64,000 bases of DNA from Niastella koreensis GR20-10 (GCF_000246855.1 NC_016609.1:3968001-4032000); one strand, 5' to 3'; positions 52,465 to 62,211 are shown, numbered from the stretch's first letter. The notes: generated by a model from the letters alone, not told the origin. Numbers and translations: made by a program.

Positions 52465-53670
52465 TCACCGGGGGTCCTCCATTCTGAATATAATTACCAT
52501 CGCCGATAGCACCGTTAAGACGCCCACTGTAACAACAGATGTATTGATCCCAAAGTTATCAGCAATAACACCGGTAATAACGGCGCCGATAGCATAGCCT
52601 GCATCGCGCCAGAGGCGAAATACGCCCAGGCCGCCGGCCCTGTCTGTTGGATGTGTATTTTCGGCAATAGTGGCTAAAAAGGTAGGATAAACCATGGCAG
52701 TGCCCCATCCCAGCATAACCGACAGCAAAACATAATGCATCATTGAATTGGCAAAAGGAAAAAACACCAGTACCACTCCCTGTAACAGCATGCCGGTGAA
52801 CAGGAGTTTCTTTTTTGAAAAGTGATCGGCCATTTTTCCTGTAAACAACTGACCAAAGCCCCAGACAGCCGGGTAAACGGCCGTTACAATCCCAATTTTA
52901 TCAATGGAAAATCCTTTCGATGCCAGCAGCATCGGGAATATGCCCCAGGCCATGCCATCGTTCAGGTTATTGATCAATCCGGCCTGGGTAACTGAACCCA
53001 GGTTCCTGTTTGTCCACGTGGTTTCCCAAAAAACATTTTTCAGCATACGCACTCTACTCGCGGTTGTTTCGGCAGCCACATGATGACGGGTATCTTTTAC
53101 CAGCAGCCAGCTGCTGAACAGGCCCAGCATGGATAGTACAATACCGGTATAGAACGGGTAAGGCCGTAAGCCATAGGTAGCCGCTATCCAGCCGGTTAAA
53201 AATGCCACGGCGGCCACTGCTATGTACCCGGCAAATTCATTCAGCCCCATGGCAAAACCACGTTGTTTCTCCCCTACCAGGTCAATTTTCATTATCACTG
53301 TACTGCTCCAGGTAAGGCCCTGGTTTATACCCAGCAATACATTGGCGGCAATGATCCAGTTCCAGTTTTCGGCAAACATTAAAATGAACGGCACCGGCAC
53401 ACCTGACAGCCAGCCAATGGTCAATAAATTTTTTCTACCAACCTTATTGGCCAATGCGCCGGTAAAATAGTTAGTGAGCGCTTTAACAACACCAAAAACA
53501 ACGATGAAGGAAAGAATGGCCGTTTTGGCGGCAATATGAAATTCCGCTTCTGCGATCCGGGGAAGAATAGTCCGCTCCATGCCAACCATGCCGCCCACAA
53601 ATGCATTGATGATCACAAGCAGGGTAAATTGCTTCCAGTTCTCCTTTAATCCTAATTGTACCTGTTCCAA
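52465..53670 (-). CDS. MFS transporter
   Basis: The protein has about 12 helices. The start is ambiguous: the frame upstream has no ATG, and a TTG at 53668-53670 places the first residues at LEQVQLGLKENWKQF, giving about 401 residues; a TTG further up would add 18. The MFS pattern includes the loop 2-3 motif GALANKVGRKNLL and GKMADHFSKKKLL in the second half. It has no close indication of substrate. It converges with the YCII gene, and the pectate lyase gene is upstream on the same strand. Confidence 0.85.
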   Translation of the reverse strand: MEQVQLGLKENWKQFTLLVIINAFVGGMVGMERTILPRIAEAEFHIAAKTAILSFIVVFGVVKALTNYFTGALANKVGRKNLLTIGWLSGVPVPFILMFAENWNWIIAANVLLGINQGLTWSSTVIMKIDLVGEKQRGFAMGLNEFAGYIAVAAVAFLTGWIAATYGLRPYPFYTGIVLSMLGLFSSWLLVKDTRHHVAAETTASRVRMLKNVFWETTWTNRNLGSVTQAGLINNLNDGMAWGIFPMLLASKGFSIDKIGIVTAVYPAVWGFGQLFTGKMADHFSKKKLLFTGMLLQGVVLVFFPFANSMMHYVLLSVMLGWGTAMVYPTFLATIAENTHPTDRAGGLGVFRLWRDAGYAIGAVITGVIADNFGINTSVVTVGVLTVLSAMVIIFRMEDPR

Positions 53671-53865
53671 TTTGATGAACCGATTTGTTGTTAAAGGTAA
53701 GCGACTGCCATCGACCTTTCCCAATTTATTAGCTGATCTTCAAACAGGTAAAAAGGTATAATCTCTTCCGTGGTTTCAACTGCCCGCGGTTTCTTTCGCA
53801 ATTAATCCAGCCTCGCCGAATTATAAAAGTTTACCGTCCGGATCTGCCCTTTGAACCAGTCTTTT

Positions 53866-55299
53866 TTATTCAACCGCACGCCTAAAGCAAGACTGCCCAT
53901 GCTTTATCAGCCAGCGGTTCCGGCTGTCAAGCCGGTCAATAATAACTTTCACGCCTGCTTCAGATACAGGTTCATTTTCGGCATGCTCCTCCCGGCTGAG
54001 GTGATACCAGGTCTGCGGAATATCAGCCCCTTCAAATTCACCTGGCATCAGTGGAGAATCATGCGTCACTTCTTTCGGTGACAACGCACTTATTTTTGCA
54101 TACTCATCTTTCAGGTATTGAATATTTATATAACTCTTCCCCGGATAATGCCCCAACAATCTGGCATCGGAGGTATCTGCATAATAATAACCATAGATGA
54201 CATTGGCGCCTTTGCGATGAACAAAGATGGGTTTATCGTTGGCCGGATTTACATAAAGCGGATGGGTATATTTTCCATTCTGCGTCATGCGCTCGGGAAG
54301 CTTTGTCTTTTCCAGCCATTTGGCGTCCTGAATATGCGCCAGGTATTTCCGGTCGCCGGTGTACCGATAGAACCTAAGCAACAACAGGCAATTATTAAAA
54401 GTATAACGGGGAAGATAATCTGCCGGTTCATAAGTCCTGGCGCCGGCCACCTGCCTATTCATATCGTACTGCTGCCCCCATGCCCCGTTTTTACCCTGCA
54501 CCAATAAATAGAAATTCATTCCCTTGTTGATCGGTTCCAGAAACCTGCTTTCACCCAGGGTTTCATAACATTGAATAAGAAAAAAAACGTTCTCCCAGAT
54601 CACATCATCGTTGAAAGTATAAAAGGAAGAATAGTCGGGATGACCGGCCTTATTAAAATCGTGTTTAAGCGGGTAACGTTGCGGCCATCCGCCGTTGGGA
54701 TACTGGCTTTTGAGGATAAAACTGATGGCCTTATCGAGTGCCGGTTTGTATCTGGGATCGAATTTCTCCAAATATAATCTCAGCAGTAAACGGGCTGCAT
54801 CAGATGACACATCATCATCGTAAGTGCTGTTACCATAGTAATGTTGAAACTCCTCGAGCCGCCATCCATTTTTTCCGATGGTGGCATACCATTTTTTAAG
54901 CGAGCGGTCGCCTGCAAAATCAACCATATAATTCCATCCGCCCTCATTGCTCTGTCCCCAGATCATTGCCTCTCCTGCCCTTTCCGCCTGCTGGTAAAAG
55001 TATTCGTTACCCGTAGCGTCATAGGCGTCCAGCAACATATGACCAACGCTTACGGTGCCCCCGTCCTGTACCCAGATCATGGTTTTATAGGCTTCCATTT
55101 CGCCCCATCGCCTCGACAGATCAGGCAAATAGTACCACACATAGCCGCCATGCGTACTCACGCTGTCGGCCATATACCGGGTGGCCTTTAACATGGTTTG
55201 TTCCGCTTGTTGAGGAAGCGGGAGCTGACGGGCAACAACAACATGACAGTACAGGATAGCAAACAGGGTAACAGTTTTGCGCGGAATGGAAGCAAGCAT
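53866..55299 (-). CDS. Pectate lyase (PL10-type)
   Basis: The 477-residue protein starts at the ATG at 55299 (MLASIPRKTVTLF), with a signal peptide ending near VVVARQ. The family PL10 (alpha/alpha toroid) pattern is visible: GGWNYMVDFAGD, NSTYDDDVSSDAARLLLR, the strongly typical SQYPNGGWPQRYPL, YTFNDDVIWENVFFLIQC, and NCLLLLRFYRYTGD. PL10 enzymes cleave polygalacturonate by beta-elimination with calcium; the protein is probably secreted. There is no SusC/D pair adjacent to it. Confidence 0.9.
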   Translation of the reverse strand: MLASIPRKTVTLFAILYCHVVVARQLPLPQQAEQTMLKATRYMADSVSTHGGYVWYYLPDLSRRWGEMEAYKTMIWVQDGGTVSVGHMLLDAYDATGNEYFYQQAERAGEAMIWGQSNEGGWNYMVDFAGDRSLKKWYATIGKNGWRLEEFQHYYGNSTYDDDVSSDAARLLLRLYLEKFDPRYKPALDKAISFILKSQYPNGGWPQRYPLKHDFNKAGHPDYSSFYTFNDDVIWENVFFLIQCYETLGESRFLEPINKGMNFYLLVQGKNGAWGQQYDMNRQVAGARTYEPADYLPRYTFNNCLLLLRFYRYTGDRKYLAHIQDAKWLEKTKLPERMTQNGKYTHPLYVNPANDKPIFVHRKGANVIYGYYYADTSDARLLGHYPGKSYINIQYLKDEYAKISALSPKEVTHDSPLMPGEFEGADIPQTWYHLSREEHAENEPVSEAGVKVIIDRLDSRNRWLIKHGQSCFRRAVE

Positions 55300-55646
55300 A
55301 AGATCGTTGAAATAGATGAAGCAATTGTATAATAAACCTTTATAAATATAGTACAATACTTACGAAATCCCGGGCACGAATAAAAAAGCCCTCCCGCAAA
55401 GAAAAAACTAACCGGCAAGGATGCCTGAAGAGTATTCATCATGTCTGAAAAAGATGGTATAAAGTCAGGTGTTTTCGCATTGGGTCCCTGGTAAGGAGAT
55501 AACGACGCCAGCCCGCTTTCAATAAGTAGCTTACAGGAAAGGTCCGTGCGGCCAATGTTTGCCACGGAGGGTGCATTTACAACAGTCCACTGAAACCAAA
55601 TGGCAGGTAAGGTGTTTTCAGGCGGAGGATGGGGCAATCCCTGATC

Positions 55647-56045
55647 TTATTGACCTAACTTTTCTGATTCCGCATATACTTTATGAAGCTGTTTACATAT
55701 ATCTTCATAATCCTTGAAGGAAAAAGGCTTTAGGAAAACCGAAACAGTATCTTTCCTGTACTGAGGGTAAATAATATCCTCCAGCATTTGGGGGAAATTG
55801 GAGAGAAAAACAACCGGCGTATCGTTGTGAGTCAAAAATTGACTAAAAAAATCTTTTATAAGCTCTCCGGGAAAAAAATAATCAACCAACAAAACATCCG
55901 CAGTCTGTAACGAAGGATGTTTTATAAGTTCAGAAACCGAATAAACAACATCAACAATATTAAACTCCCTGGGTAAGCAGGAAAGATTTAACATCGCTTC
56001 GGCGTTTTCCGGATCATCGATCAATACTATTAAATTAAGTAGCAT
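55647..56045 (-). CDS. Orphan single-domain response regulator
   Basis: The 132 residues are a receiver: acidic pair D10-D11, phospho-acceptor D55 in VLLVDYFFPGE, LSNF in place of the usual hydroxyl segment, and K106 in LKPFSF. There is no output domain. The gene starts 29 bases after the stop of the upstream RRM gene on the same strand, so it belongs to the RNA-binding group by position. No kinase is near. Confidence 0.88.
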   Translation of the reverse strand: MLLNLIVLIDDPENAEAMLNLSCLPREFNIVDVVYSVSELIKHPSLQTADVLLVDYFFPGELIKDFFSQFLTHNDTPVVFLSNFPQMLEDIIYPQYRKDTVSVFLKPFSFKDYEDICKQLHKVYAESEKLGQ

Positions 56046-56074
56046 ACCTATTTAAAAACGGATCTTTCATTAAA

Positions 56075-56326
56075 TTACCATCTGGACTCTATCAGATATT
56101 CGTTAACTGATATTTTTTTCCCGTCAAGTAGACTTTGATCAAGCGATTCAATTGCCTGCCGGCCTTCCTTTTCGTTGGGCATTTCAATCATAGCATTTCT
56201 TTTTGAACGGCCACTCATTTTATCTTTCATCACCTCAGCCGTTGTCACAAGGCCAAAGGCAGAAAATAATTTTCGCAAGTCGCGGTTTTCCGTATTCAAA
56301 CTAAGATTAAACACCTGTATATTCAT
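56075..56326 (-). CDS. RRM-domain RNA-binding protein, degenerate RNP motifs
   Basis: The 83-residue protein is one RRM. The RNP2-like segment is IQVFNLSLN and the region expected to be RNP1 is KRNAMIEMPNE, with the aromatic residues of canonical RNP1 (K/R-G-F/Y-G/A-F/Y) missing. The start is the ATG at 56326; a GTG two codons up is an alternative. Small RRM proteins in Bacteroidota bind RNA broadly and act as post-transcriptional regulators or chaperones. It shares a strand with the cold-shock protein gene upstream and the receiver downstream. Confidence 0.85.
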   Translation of the reverse strand: MNIQVFNLSLNTENRDLRKLFSAFGLVTTAEVMKDKMSGRSKRNAMIEMPNEKEGRQAIESLDQSLLDGKKISVNEYLIESRW

Positions 56327-56374
56327 ATTCACTTTTTATTGGAAATATTTTTCTGATCTTTTTCTGCGGATGCA

Positions 56375-56659
56375 TTAGTTATTAAAATACAAATAAACGC
56401 CACGCAGCCAGTTAAAAACTGACAACTCACTTTTAGCTTCCTTTGGCAATTGTGTTGAAATTAATTCTTCAATTTGCAGGCCCTCGGTAAAAGTCATTTT
56501 GCCAACGGAAGTGCCAAAATAATTAATCATGAACAAAACCTGGTTACCGTTGAACCGGTTAAAAATTCGCCGGTCGGGTTCATTATTTTGCAGGGAGTGA
56601 TTTAACCCAATTTCCCAATCATAATCACTTTTACGTAAATGCTCTCTTAAAATCACCAT
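56375..56659 (-). CDS. Hypothetical protein of the RNA-binding gene group
   Basis: The 94-residue protein has no signal peptide, membrane helix or RNP motif. Its composition is mixed; a central stretch reads as beta (QVLFMINYFGTSVGKMTF) and a helix follows (EGLQIEELISTQLPKEAK). I recognise no family. It sits between the RRM gene and the cold-shock gene on one strand with short gaps (48 and 27 bases), so it is probably part of the same transcript. Confidence 0.6.
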   Translation of the reverse strand: MVILREHLRKSDYDWEIGLNHSLQNNEPDRRIFNRFNGNQVLFMINYFGTSVGKMTFTEGLQIEELISTQLPKEAKSELSVFNWLRGVYLYFNN

Positions 56660-56686
56660 TTATAACCGGTTTAAGATGTGATAATA

Positions 56687-57136
56687 TTATTTAGCCAGGG
56701 ATACGTCAGTAGCCAGCAGCCCCTTGGGGCCATTCTGCACCAGAAATGTTACCTTGTCATTTTCCTGAACCGAACCCGACAAATCATTAACATGAACAAA
56801 TATGCGTTCACGTGTTTCAGCATCGATGATAAAACCAAAACCTTTTTGTGTGTTAAAAAATGAAACAGTGCCTTTCCTGGGCAGATCCGGAACTCTGTCT
56901 TCGCTCTTAGGCACACTGATTTGAATATCTTCCTGACGGAAAGTTTTCATTTTTCTTGGATCAGGAGGTCTGTTGGTAAGGTTTCCATTTTCATCCAGGT
57001 AAGCCAGCATATTTTGCATATCGCCGCTTTTTCCCTTAGCCTTTCTCTCTTTCATTTTCTCCCTTTTATCTTGTTGCTTTTTCTGGCGTTGTCTTTCACG
57101 ATCTCTTTTTGTGAATGGTTCTTGTGATTTTGCCAT
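56687..57136 (-). CDS. Cold-shock-domain protein with basic N-terminal extension
   Basis: The 149-residue protein starts at the ATG at 57136. Residues 1-40 are highly charged and rich in Lys/Arg/Gln (TKRDRERQRQKKQQDKRE), followed by a linker. The cold-shock domain is at about 85-149, with RNP1 KGFGFIID and RNP2 RIFVHVNDL. CSD proteins bind single-stranded RNA and DNA and melt structures. The basic extension is like that of the CspA-type long proteins of Bacteroidota. Confidence 0.92.
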   Translation of the reverse strand: MAKSQEPFTKRDRERQRQKKQQDKREKMKERKAKGKSGDMQNMLAYLDENGNLTNRPPDPRKMKTFRQEDIQISVPKSEDRVPDLPRKGTVSFFNTQKGFGFIIDAETRERIFVHVNDLSGSVQENDKVTFLVQNGPKGLLATDVSLAK

Positions 57137-57424
57137 AACAATTGCTAAGTTATTCCTGTACAACAGGAATATTGTTTGTATGTGGTTTATAAATAAACTA
57201 ACTGTTCAGGGGTGGCTTATGATCGGCCTTAACAGGTGTTGTGAAGATTCAAAACAGGTGCAGGGGAGATAATAAGAAATTGAAGGTACCAATAATAAAT
57301 TAGATTTTGGTAAATATTAAACGTAGCTTTAAAGACTGGCTTTTTATTGTGTAGTATCCTCCCTTATAGTTTGCCCACCCATACACTATACCTGGTCAAT
57401 CTTATAATCAGTAAATCAAATACA

Positions 57425-57670
57425 ATGCGTTTATTCATTAGCAACCTGAACAGGTTTACTACAACTTCTCAAGTTGTAGCGCTTTTAATTCCTTTTGGCT
57501 TCGTAAAATCAGCCAAACTTAATATGAGCATCCTGAATGGCTATTCCGAGGGAACAGCAATGATAGAAATGGAATACGATGCCGGCAGTTCGGCTATCAG
57601 GGAACTGAATGACCGCAGGTTTATGAATCGTTATATTAAAGTGGAAGAGAACTTTGGTGCTTTTGCCTGA
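57425..57670 (+). CDS. Small RRM-like protein
   Basis: The 81-residue protein starts at the ATG at 57425. It has an RRM-like layout: RLFISNLNRF (RNP2 position), a helix, SAKLNMSILNGYSEGTAMIEMEYD (RNP1 position with GTAMIEM and no aromatics), a second helix and RYIKVEENF. The degenerate RNP1 resembles that of the RRM protein at 56075. It is on the opposite strand from the other three RNA-binding genes. A shared hairpin follows. Confidence 0.8.
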   Translation: MRLFISNLNRFTTTSQVVALLIPFGFVKSAKLNMSILNGYSEGTAMIEMEYDAGSSAIRELNDRRFMNRYIKVEENFGAFA

Positions 57671-57695
57671 AGATGATACATCCATATATAAAATA

Positions 57696-57720
57696 TAAAA
57701 AGCCCCTTACGGGGCTTTTA
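57696..57720. terminator. Bidirectional terminator between two RRM genes
   Basis: AAAAGCCCC and GGGGCTTTT form a stem with a four-base loop (TTAC), flanked by A and T runs. It lies 25 bases past the plus-strand RRM stop and about 40 past the minus-strand RRM stop. Confidence 0.9.
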
Positions 57721-57762
57721 TCTGAAACCGGAAAGAATTTAGTATATATATTCTTGTTATAA

Positions 57763-58050
57763 CTATTTCCAAAAACCGCTTCTTCCATTATTACGGGCAG
57801 GCCTGTCTTCTTTTGGCTTTGCCACAGATACGCTGATGGTCCTGTTTTCCACTGTGCTACCATCCAATTCTGCAATTGCCTTTTTGGAAGCTGCTTCATC
57901 GGTCATTTCAACAAATCCGAAACCTCTTGATCTGCCAGTTTCTCTATCTGTGATAACTTTAGCTGAAGTTACTTCTCCATAAGGAGCGAAAAAATCTTTC
58001 AAGTCTTCGTCATGTACGTCGAAGCTTAAATTTGATACATAAATGTTCAT
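57763..58050 (-). CDS. RRM-domain RNA-binding protein with canonical RNP motifs
   Basis: The 95-residue protein has one RRM with RNP2 IYVSNL (3-8), RNP1 RGFGFVEM (42-49) and a short Gly/Arg/Asn-rich tail (RPARNNGRSGFWK). It is like the RbpB-type proteins of Bacteroidota and the Rbp proteins of cyanobacteria, which bind single-stranded RNA and influence mRNA and small-RNA networks. It is the best-preserved of the three RRM proteins here. Confidence 0.93.
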   Translation of the reverse strand: MNIYVSNLSFDVHDEDLKDFFAPYGEVTSAKVITDRETGRSRGFGFVEMTDEAASKKAIAELDGSTVENRTISVSVAKPKEDRPARNNGRSGFWK

Positions 58051-58566
58051 TTGTAAATAATTAATTGATAAATAATTTCGAGGAAGGCAAGAAGTAAGAA
58101 ACTAACTTAAAGTGCAGATAAACTGGACGATGTAATTAATGAATACTAATGCGAGGCTCAAATTAACTATGCGAAGATAGGGTTTATTTATTACAATGTC
58201 ATAATTAAATGAAATCAGACGATATCCGCGCATCAATTTGAATACCATATTGAAATATCAAACATTGCCAATCAAAAAGCCATCCTGATTCCCCCCATGC
58301 CACCGGCGAAACCGGGGTTCGCGTGGAATTGATTGTGCCTTATAAAACGGAGAAATGATCTTCCTGTAGCACCCGTTTCAGCTAAAACAGGCATTATATC
58401 CTGATGCCGGTTCTTCACAGATCCGGCATTTGTTTTTATTGGTAATAAGCGAACGGGAACGGTATCCCCAACTACCGGGGATCGCGGGTGTATTTACGGC
58501 AAAAAGAAGGGAATTTCGCTAAAAGGTCATAAGTACTTATTTTTATAATCGGACAATCAATACGAT
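58051..58566. other. Intergenic region with several short hairpins upstream of kaiC
   Basis: Three short stems are visible: GCGAA/TTCGC (58306-58322), ATGCCGG/CCGGCAT (58404-58429, followed by TTGTTTTTATT, so a possible terminator) and ATCCCC/GGGGAT (58464-58482). A 12-bp palindrome lies closer to kaiC. No open frame was seen. The stems may be structured leader RNA or chance. Confidence 0.45.
58529..58540. promoter_or_regulatory. 12-bp palindrome upstream of kaiC
   Basis: ATAAGTACTTAT is exactly self-complementary and lies 27 bases before the kaiC ATG. It could be an operator or part of the promoter. No second copy was found nearby. Confidence 0.4.
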
Positions 58567-60288
58567 ATGGCTTCCAAATCAAAAAATAACGCGGCAAAAC
58601 AGATTGAAAAAAGTCCTTCCGGCATTAGTGGGTTTGATGAAATAACCAGTGGGGGCTTACCAAAAGGCAGGCCTTCGTTAATTTGTGGGGATGCCGGGGC
58701 GGGTAAAACGCTGTTTGGGATTGAATTCATTGTAAAGGGCGCCGTGCAATATGGCGAACCCGGCGTTATTTTGACTTTTGAAGAACGCTCCGCTGATCTG
58801 GCTTCCAACGTGGCTTCCCTGGGATTCGATCTAAAGAAACTGGAGAAATCCAACCTGTTGCAGATCGACTATGTGCATGTGGAAAGAACTGAGATCGAGG
58901 AAACCGGTGAGTACGACCTGGATGGATTGTTTATCCGGTTGGCGCATGCCATTGATAGCATTAAAGCAAAAAGGGTATTGTTGGATACCATAGAAAACCT
59001 GTTTGGTGGCCTGTCAAACACCGCCATTTTACGGGCGGAACTACGGCGTTTGTTCAACTGGTTGAAGGAAAAAGGGGTAACGGCAGTAATTACCGCCGAA
59101 CGGGGAAAGGGTTCTTTAACCAGGCAGGGATTGGAAGAATATGTTTCAGACTGCGTGATCCTGCTGGATCACCGGGTTACCAACCAGATCTCCACCCGCC
59201 GGTTACGGGTAGTTAAATACCGGGGATCTATCCACGGAACCAATGAGTACCCGTTTTTAATTGATGAAGATGGTATTTCGGTGCTGCCGGTCACTTCACT
59301 CCAATTGAATAAGGAGGTTGGCTCACAACGGATCTCATCAGGCGTTGATTCGCTGGACAATATGTTGGATGGCAAAGGTTTTTACCGGGGTAGTTCTATA
59401 TTGGTGTCTGGCACGGCCGGAACCGGCAAAACCAGTATTGCGGCTACTTTTGCCAATGCCGCCTGTCTTAGAAAAGAGCGCTGTTTGTTCTTTGCCTTTG
59501 AGGAATCGCCGCAACAGATTGTGCGGAATATGAGGTCCATTGGCTTGAATCTGCAGCAGCATATCGATGCGGGGCTTTTGCAATTCCACGCTTCCCGCCC
59601 TACCCTGCATGGGTTGGAAATGCACCTGGTAACCATTCATAAAAAGATAAAAGCCTTTAAGCCCAAAGTTGTCATCCTGGATCCCATCAGCAACCTGACC
59701 TCTACGGGGCTGCTGACGGAAGTAAAATCCATCCTGGTGCGATTGATCGATTTTTTGCAAACCGAGGGTATCACCGTATTATTTACAGCACTCAACGTCC
59801 TATCGGGAGCAAACGAACAAACAGATGAAGGCGTATCCTCACTGGTAGATGCCTGGATCACTGTAAGAGAGATCGAATCGGGCGGAGAACGCAATAAAGG
59901 TTTATACATCATGAAATCGAGGGGGATGAACCATTCCAACCAGATCAGGGAGTTCCTGATAACGAATAAAGGTATTCAATTGGTTGATGTTTACATCGGG
60001 CCGGAAGGCGTGCTCACCGGTTCTGCCCGCGAAGCGCAGCAACTTTTGGAAGCAACAGGCGCCGAATTGCGTACGTATGCCGTGGGCCGTAAAGACCGGG
60101 AAATTGACCGTAAACGTAAAATACTGGAAGCCAAGATAGCTTCCCTGCAGGAAGAGTTTGCCTCATTACAGGAAGAGTTGAACAAGTCGTACCAGGAAGA
60201 AGACCTGCGCAAGGAAATTATGGAAAGAAACCGGGCCTCATTATCAACCAAAAGAACCAACAAATCGCTGAATGGCAAAAGGAAGTAA
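58567..60288 (+). CDS. kaiC: KaiC-like double-RecA ATPase
   Basis: The 573-residue protein has two KaiC domains. In the first, Walker A is GDAGAGKT (41-48) and the catalytic glutamates are E72-E73; in the second they are GTAGTGKT (282-289) and E312-E313. The KaiC phosphorylation region aligns as [14 protein letters not shown]424-S425 take the place of Ser431-Thr432 of the cyanobacterial protein, and T419 matches Thr426. The last ~80 residues form a charged coiled coil ([19 protein letters not shown]) in place of the KaiA-binding tail. It should form a hexamer and hydrolyse ATP. The stop overlaps the first kaiB by 17 bases. Confidence 0.93.
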   Translation: MASKSKNNAAKQIEKSPSGISGFDEITSGGLPKGRPSLICGDAGAGKTLFGIEFIVKGAVQYGEPGVILTFEERSADLASNVASLGFDLKKLEKSNLLQIDYVHVERTEIEETGEYDLDGLFIRLAHAIDSIKAKRVLLDTIENLFGGLSNTAILRAELRRLFNWLKEKGVTAVITAERGKGSLTRQGLEEYVSDCVILLDHRVTNQISTRRLRVVKYRGSIHGTNEYPFLIDEDGISVLPVTSLQLNKEVGSQRISSGVDSLDNMLDGKGFYRGSSILVSGTAGTGKTSIAATFANAACLRKERCLFFAFEESPQQIVRNMRSIGLNLQQHIDAGLLQFHASRPTLHGLEMHLVTIHKKIKAFKPKVVILDPISNLTSTGLLTEVKSILVRLIDFLQTEGITVLFTALNVLSGANEQTDEGVSSLVDAWITVREIESGGERNKGLYIMKSRGMNHSNQIREFLITNKGIQLVDVYIGPEGVLTGSAREAQQLLEATGAELRTYAVGRKDREIDRKRKILEAKIASLQEEFASLQEELNKSYQEEDLRKEIMERNRASLSTKRTNKSLNGKRK

Positions 60289-60601
60289 ACCGGCAAAAAA
60301 GAAAACCGCCAAACCCAAAGCAAAAAAATGGGAGCTTAGATTATATATTGCCGGTAATACCCCAAAATCGATCGCGGCGCTGGCGAACCTGAAAAAATAT
60401 TGCGAACAGCACCTTGCCGGCCAGTATAGCCTTGAGGTCATCGATCTGTTGATCCAGCCGCAATTGGCTGCGGGCGACCAGATTTTTGCTGTTCCCACCC
60501 TGGTACGTAAAGTACCGGTACCTATCAGAAAGATAATCGGAGACCTCTCCAATGAAGAAAAGGTTTTGGTAGGATTGAACATAAAACCTGTAAATAAGTA
60601 A
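60272..60601 (+). CDS. kaiB: KaiB protein 1
   Basis: The 109-residue protein has a Lys-rich start (1-20) and a KaiB domain close to the cyanobacterial sequence: [54 protein letters not shown] and [10 protein letters not shown]. KaiB is a thioredoxin-like protein that changes fold to bind the KaiC CI ring. The gene overlaps the kaiC end by 17 bases and the second kaiB follows by one base. It is the more typical of the two. Confidence 0.94.
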   Translation: MAKGSKPAKKKTAKPKAKKWELRLYIAGNTPKSIAALANLKKYCEQHLAGQYSLEVIDLLIQPQLAAGDQIFAVPTLVRKVPVPIRKIIGDLSNEEKVLVGLNIKPVNK

Positions 60602-60602
60602 T

Positions 60603-60920
60603 ATGGGTAAAAAGCAACCGTCTTTGCCAGACACTACAGGCGCTACAGTACATGCAGCGTATGTATTTCGACTGTATGTGACGGGCGCCTCCCCAAACTC
60701 TTCAAGAGCTATTATTAATATAAAAGAGATTTGTGAAATTTATTTGAAAGACCGGTATACATTGGAGATCATTGATGTATACCAACAACCCATGCTTGCT
60801 AAAAGCGAACAGATCGTTGCCCTGCCGTTATTGGTGAAAGTTTCGCCTGCACCCACCCGGAAATTGATTGGCGACCTTGCCGATAAAGAAAAAGTTTTGA
60901 AAACGCTGGGGTTAAAATGA
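60603..60920 (+). CDS. kaiB: KaiB protein 2 (divergent paralogue)
   Basis: The 105-residue protein aligns with KaiB along its length after a short N-terminal extension: FRLYVTGASPNSSRAIINI, IIDVYQQPMLAKSEQIVALP, LLVKVSPAPTRKLIGDLA and DKEKVLKTLGL. It has ASP in place of NTP in the early loop and ALPLLVK where KaiB 1 has AVPTLVR, so the two copies are clearly different proteins. It may compete with KaiB 1 for KaiC or bind another partner (inference). Confidence 0.92.
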   Translation: MGKKQPSLPDTTGATVHAAYVFRLYVTGASPNSSRAIINIKEICEIYLKDRYTLEIIDVYQQPMLAKSEQIVALPLLVKVSPAPTRKLIGDLADKEKVLKTLGLK

Positions 60921-60930
60921 CATTATTTAC

Positions 60931-62202
60931 ATGAAGCACGAAAAAACGATAACAGACCTGCGGGCCGAATTGGAAGAACTCAGGCATCAGTTATTGGAAG
61001 CTCATGAAACCATCGATGCCATTCGTACCGGGCAGGTGGATGCCCTGATCCTGGAAAGCAATGGCAGTAATGAATTGTATACGCTTAAAACGGCCGATAT
61101 CGCCTACCGCGTCTTTATTGAAAAAATGACCGAAGGCGCTGTAACCCTTAGCAGGGATGGATTTATATTATATTGTAATCAACAGTTTGCGGTAATTGTC
61201 AATCATCCCCTGTCTGCAGTTATTGGCAGTTCTTTCAGGGTTTTTATTGCCGATGAGGACCTGGCCGCGTATGATCAGCTTTTTGAAAACTGCTGGCAGC
61301 AGGACAGTAAGGAAGAAATCCGGCTTAAAAACAGCCACACCGGCATTCCGGTACAATTGTCGATGACCGCGCTGCAGATAGAAGGTACCAGGGCTTTAAG
61401 TATTATTATAACGGACCTTTCCGCCCAAAAGAAAACGCAGCTGCAACTGGAAGAAGCAAACCGTAAATTGCAGATCATGAATAAGGCGCTTGAAGAAAGC
61501 AATCATGACCTGCAGCAATTTGCGTCGATAGCCTCGCACGACCTGCAGGAACCGCTGCGTAAGGTGCAGATGTTCTCGAATATGTTATTGGAAAAGAACG
61601 AGGAATTGCATGGCGATTCAAAAAGGTTCCTGGATAAAATACTGGATGCTACCAGGCGGATGAAAATTTTAATTGTAGATGTACTGAATTATTCCCGGCT
61701 TTCGGCCCGGGACCCCATGCGGGAAACGGTTGACCTTAATAAAGTGGTGAATGAACTGCTGGAAGATCTTGAATTGATCATCCTGGAAAAGAAAGCCGTG
61801 GTAAGGGTAGGCGAATTACCCAGTATTGCAGGCAACAAAGGGCAGATCAGGCAGGTTTTTCAAAACCTGTTATCAAACGCTTTAAAATTTACGCGGGCAG
61901 ACCATAGGCCTGTGATTGACATAACAGCCCAAACGGTAGCCGAAAAATATGCGCAGCATAGTACAGAAAACAGCCGGTTTACCCTGATCAGGGTTAAAGA
62001 TAACGGGATTGGCTTTGAAGAAAAATACCTGGAAAACATCTTTGCGTTATTTGAGCGGCTGCATACAAAAGACAAATTCGAGGGTACGGGCATTGGGTTG
62101 GCCATTGCCAGGAAAATAATAGAAAAACATGGTGGTGCTATCACTGCCCAAAGTAAAATAGGTGCAGGCGCTGAATTTTTAATTTGGTTACCCATGCAAT
62201 AA
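60931..62202 (+). CDS. PAS histidine kinase of the Kai operon
   Basis: The 423-residue soluble kinase has an N-terminal coiled segment (1-50), one PAS domain (about 55-165, ending SIIITDLSAQKK), coiled coil (170-195), HisKA with H203 in ASHDLQEPLRKV, and HATPase_c with NLLSNALKFT, DNGIGF and GTGIGLAIA. There is no KaiB-like domain, unlike cyanobacterial SasA. It starts 10 bases after kaiB 2 and the receiver gene follows by 9, so the kinase-receiver pair is probably the input or output of the Kai module. Confidence 0.93.
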   Translation: MKHEKTITDLRAELEELRHQLLEAHETIDAIRTGQVDALILESNGSNELYTLKTADIAYRVFIEKMTEGAVTLSRDGFILYCNQQFAVIVNHPLSAVIGSSFRVFIADEDLAAYDQLFENCWQQDSKEEIRLKNSHTGIPVQLSMTALQIEGTRALSIIITDLSAQKKTQLQLEEANRKLQIMNKALEESNHDLQQFASIASHDLQEPLRKVQMFSNMLLEKNEELHGDSKRFLDKILDATRRMKILIVDVLNYSRLSARDPMRETVDLNKVVNELLEDLELIILEKKAVVRVGELPSIAGNKGQIRQVFQNLLSNALKFTRADHRPVIDITAQTVAEKYAQHSTENSRFTLIRVKDNGIGFEEKYLENIFALFERLHTKDKFEGTGIGLAIARKIIEKHGGAITAQSKIGAGAEFLIWLPMQ

Positions 62203-62211
62203 TAAAAAAGG

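Noticed and set aside
55188-55637. A 149-codon minus-strand frame upstream of the pectate lyase
   Set aside because: It overlaps the pectate lyase start in another frame, has no recognisable domain and low-complexity Ser/Leu/Phe content.
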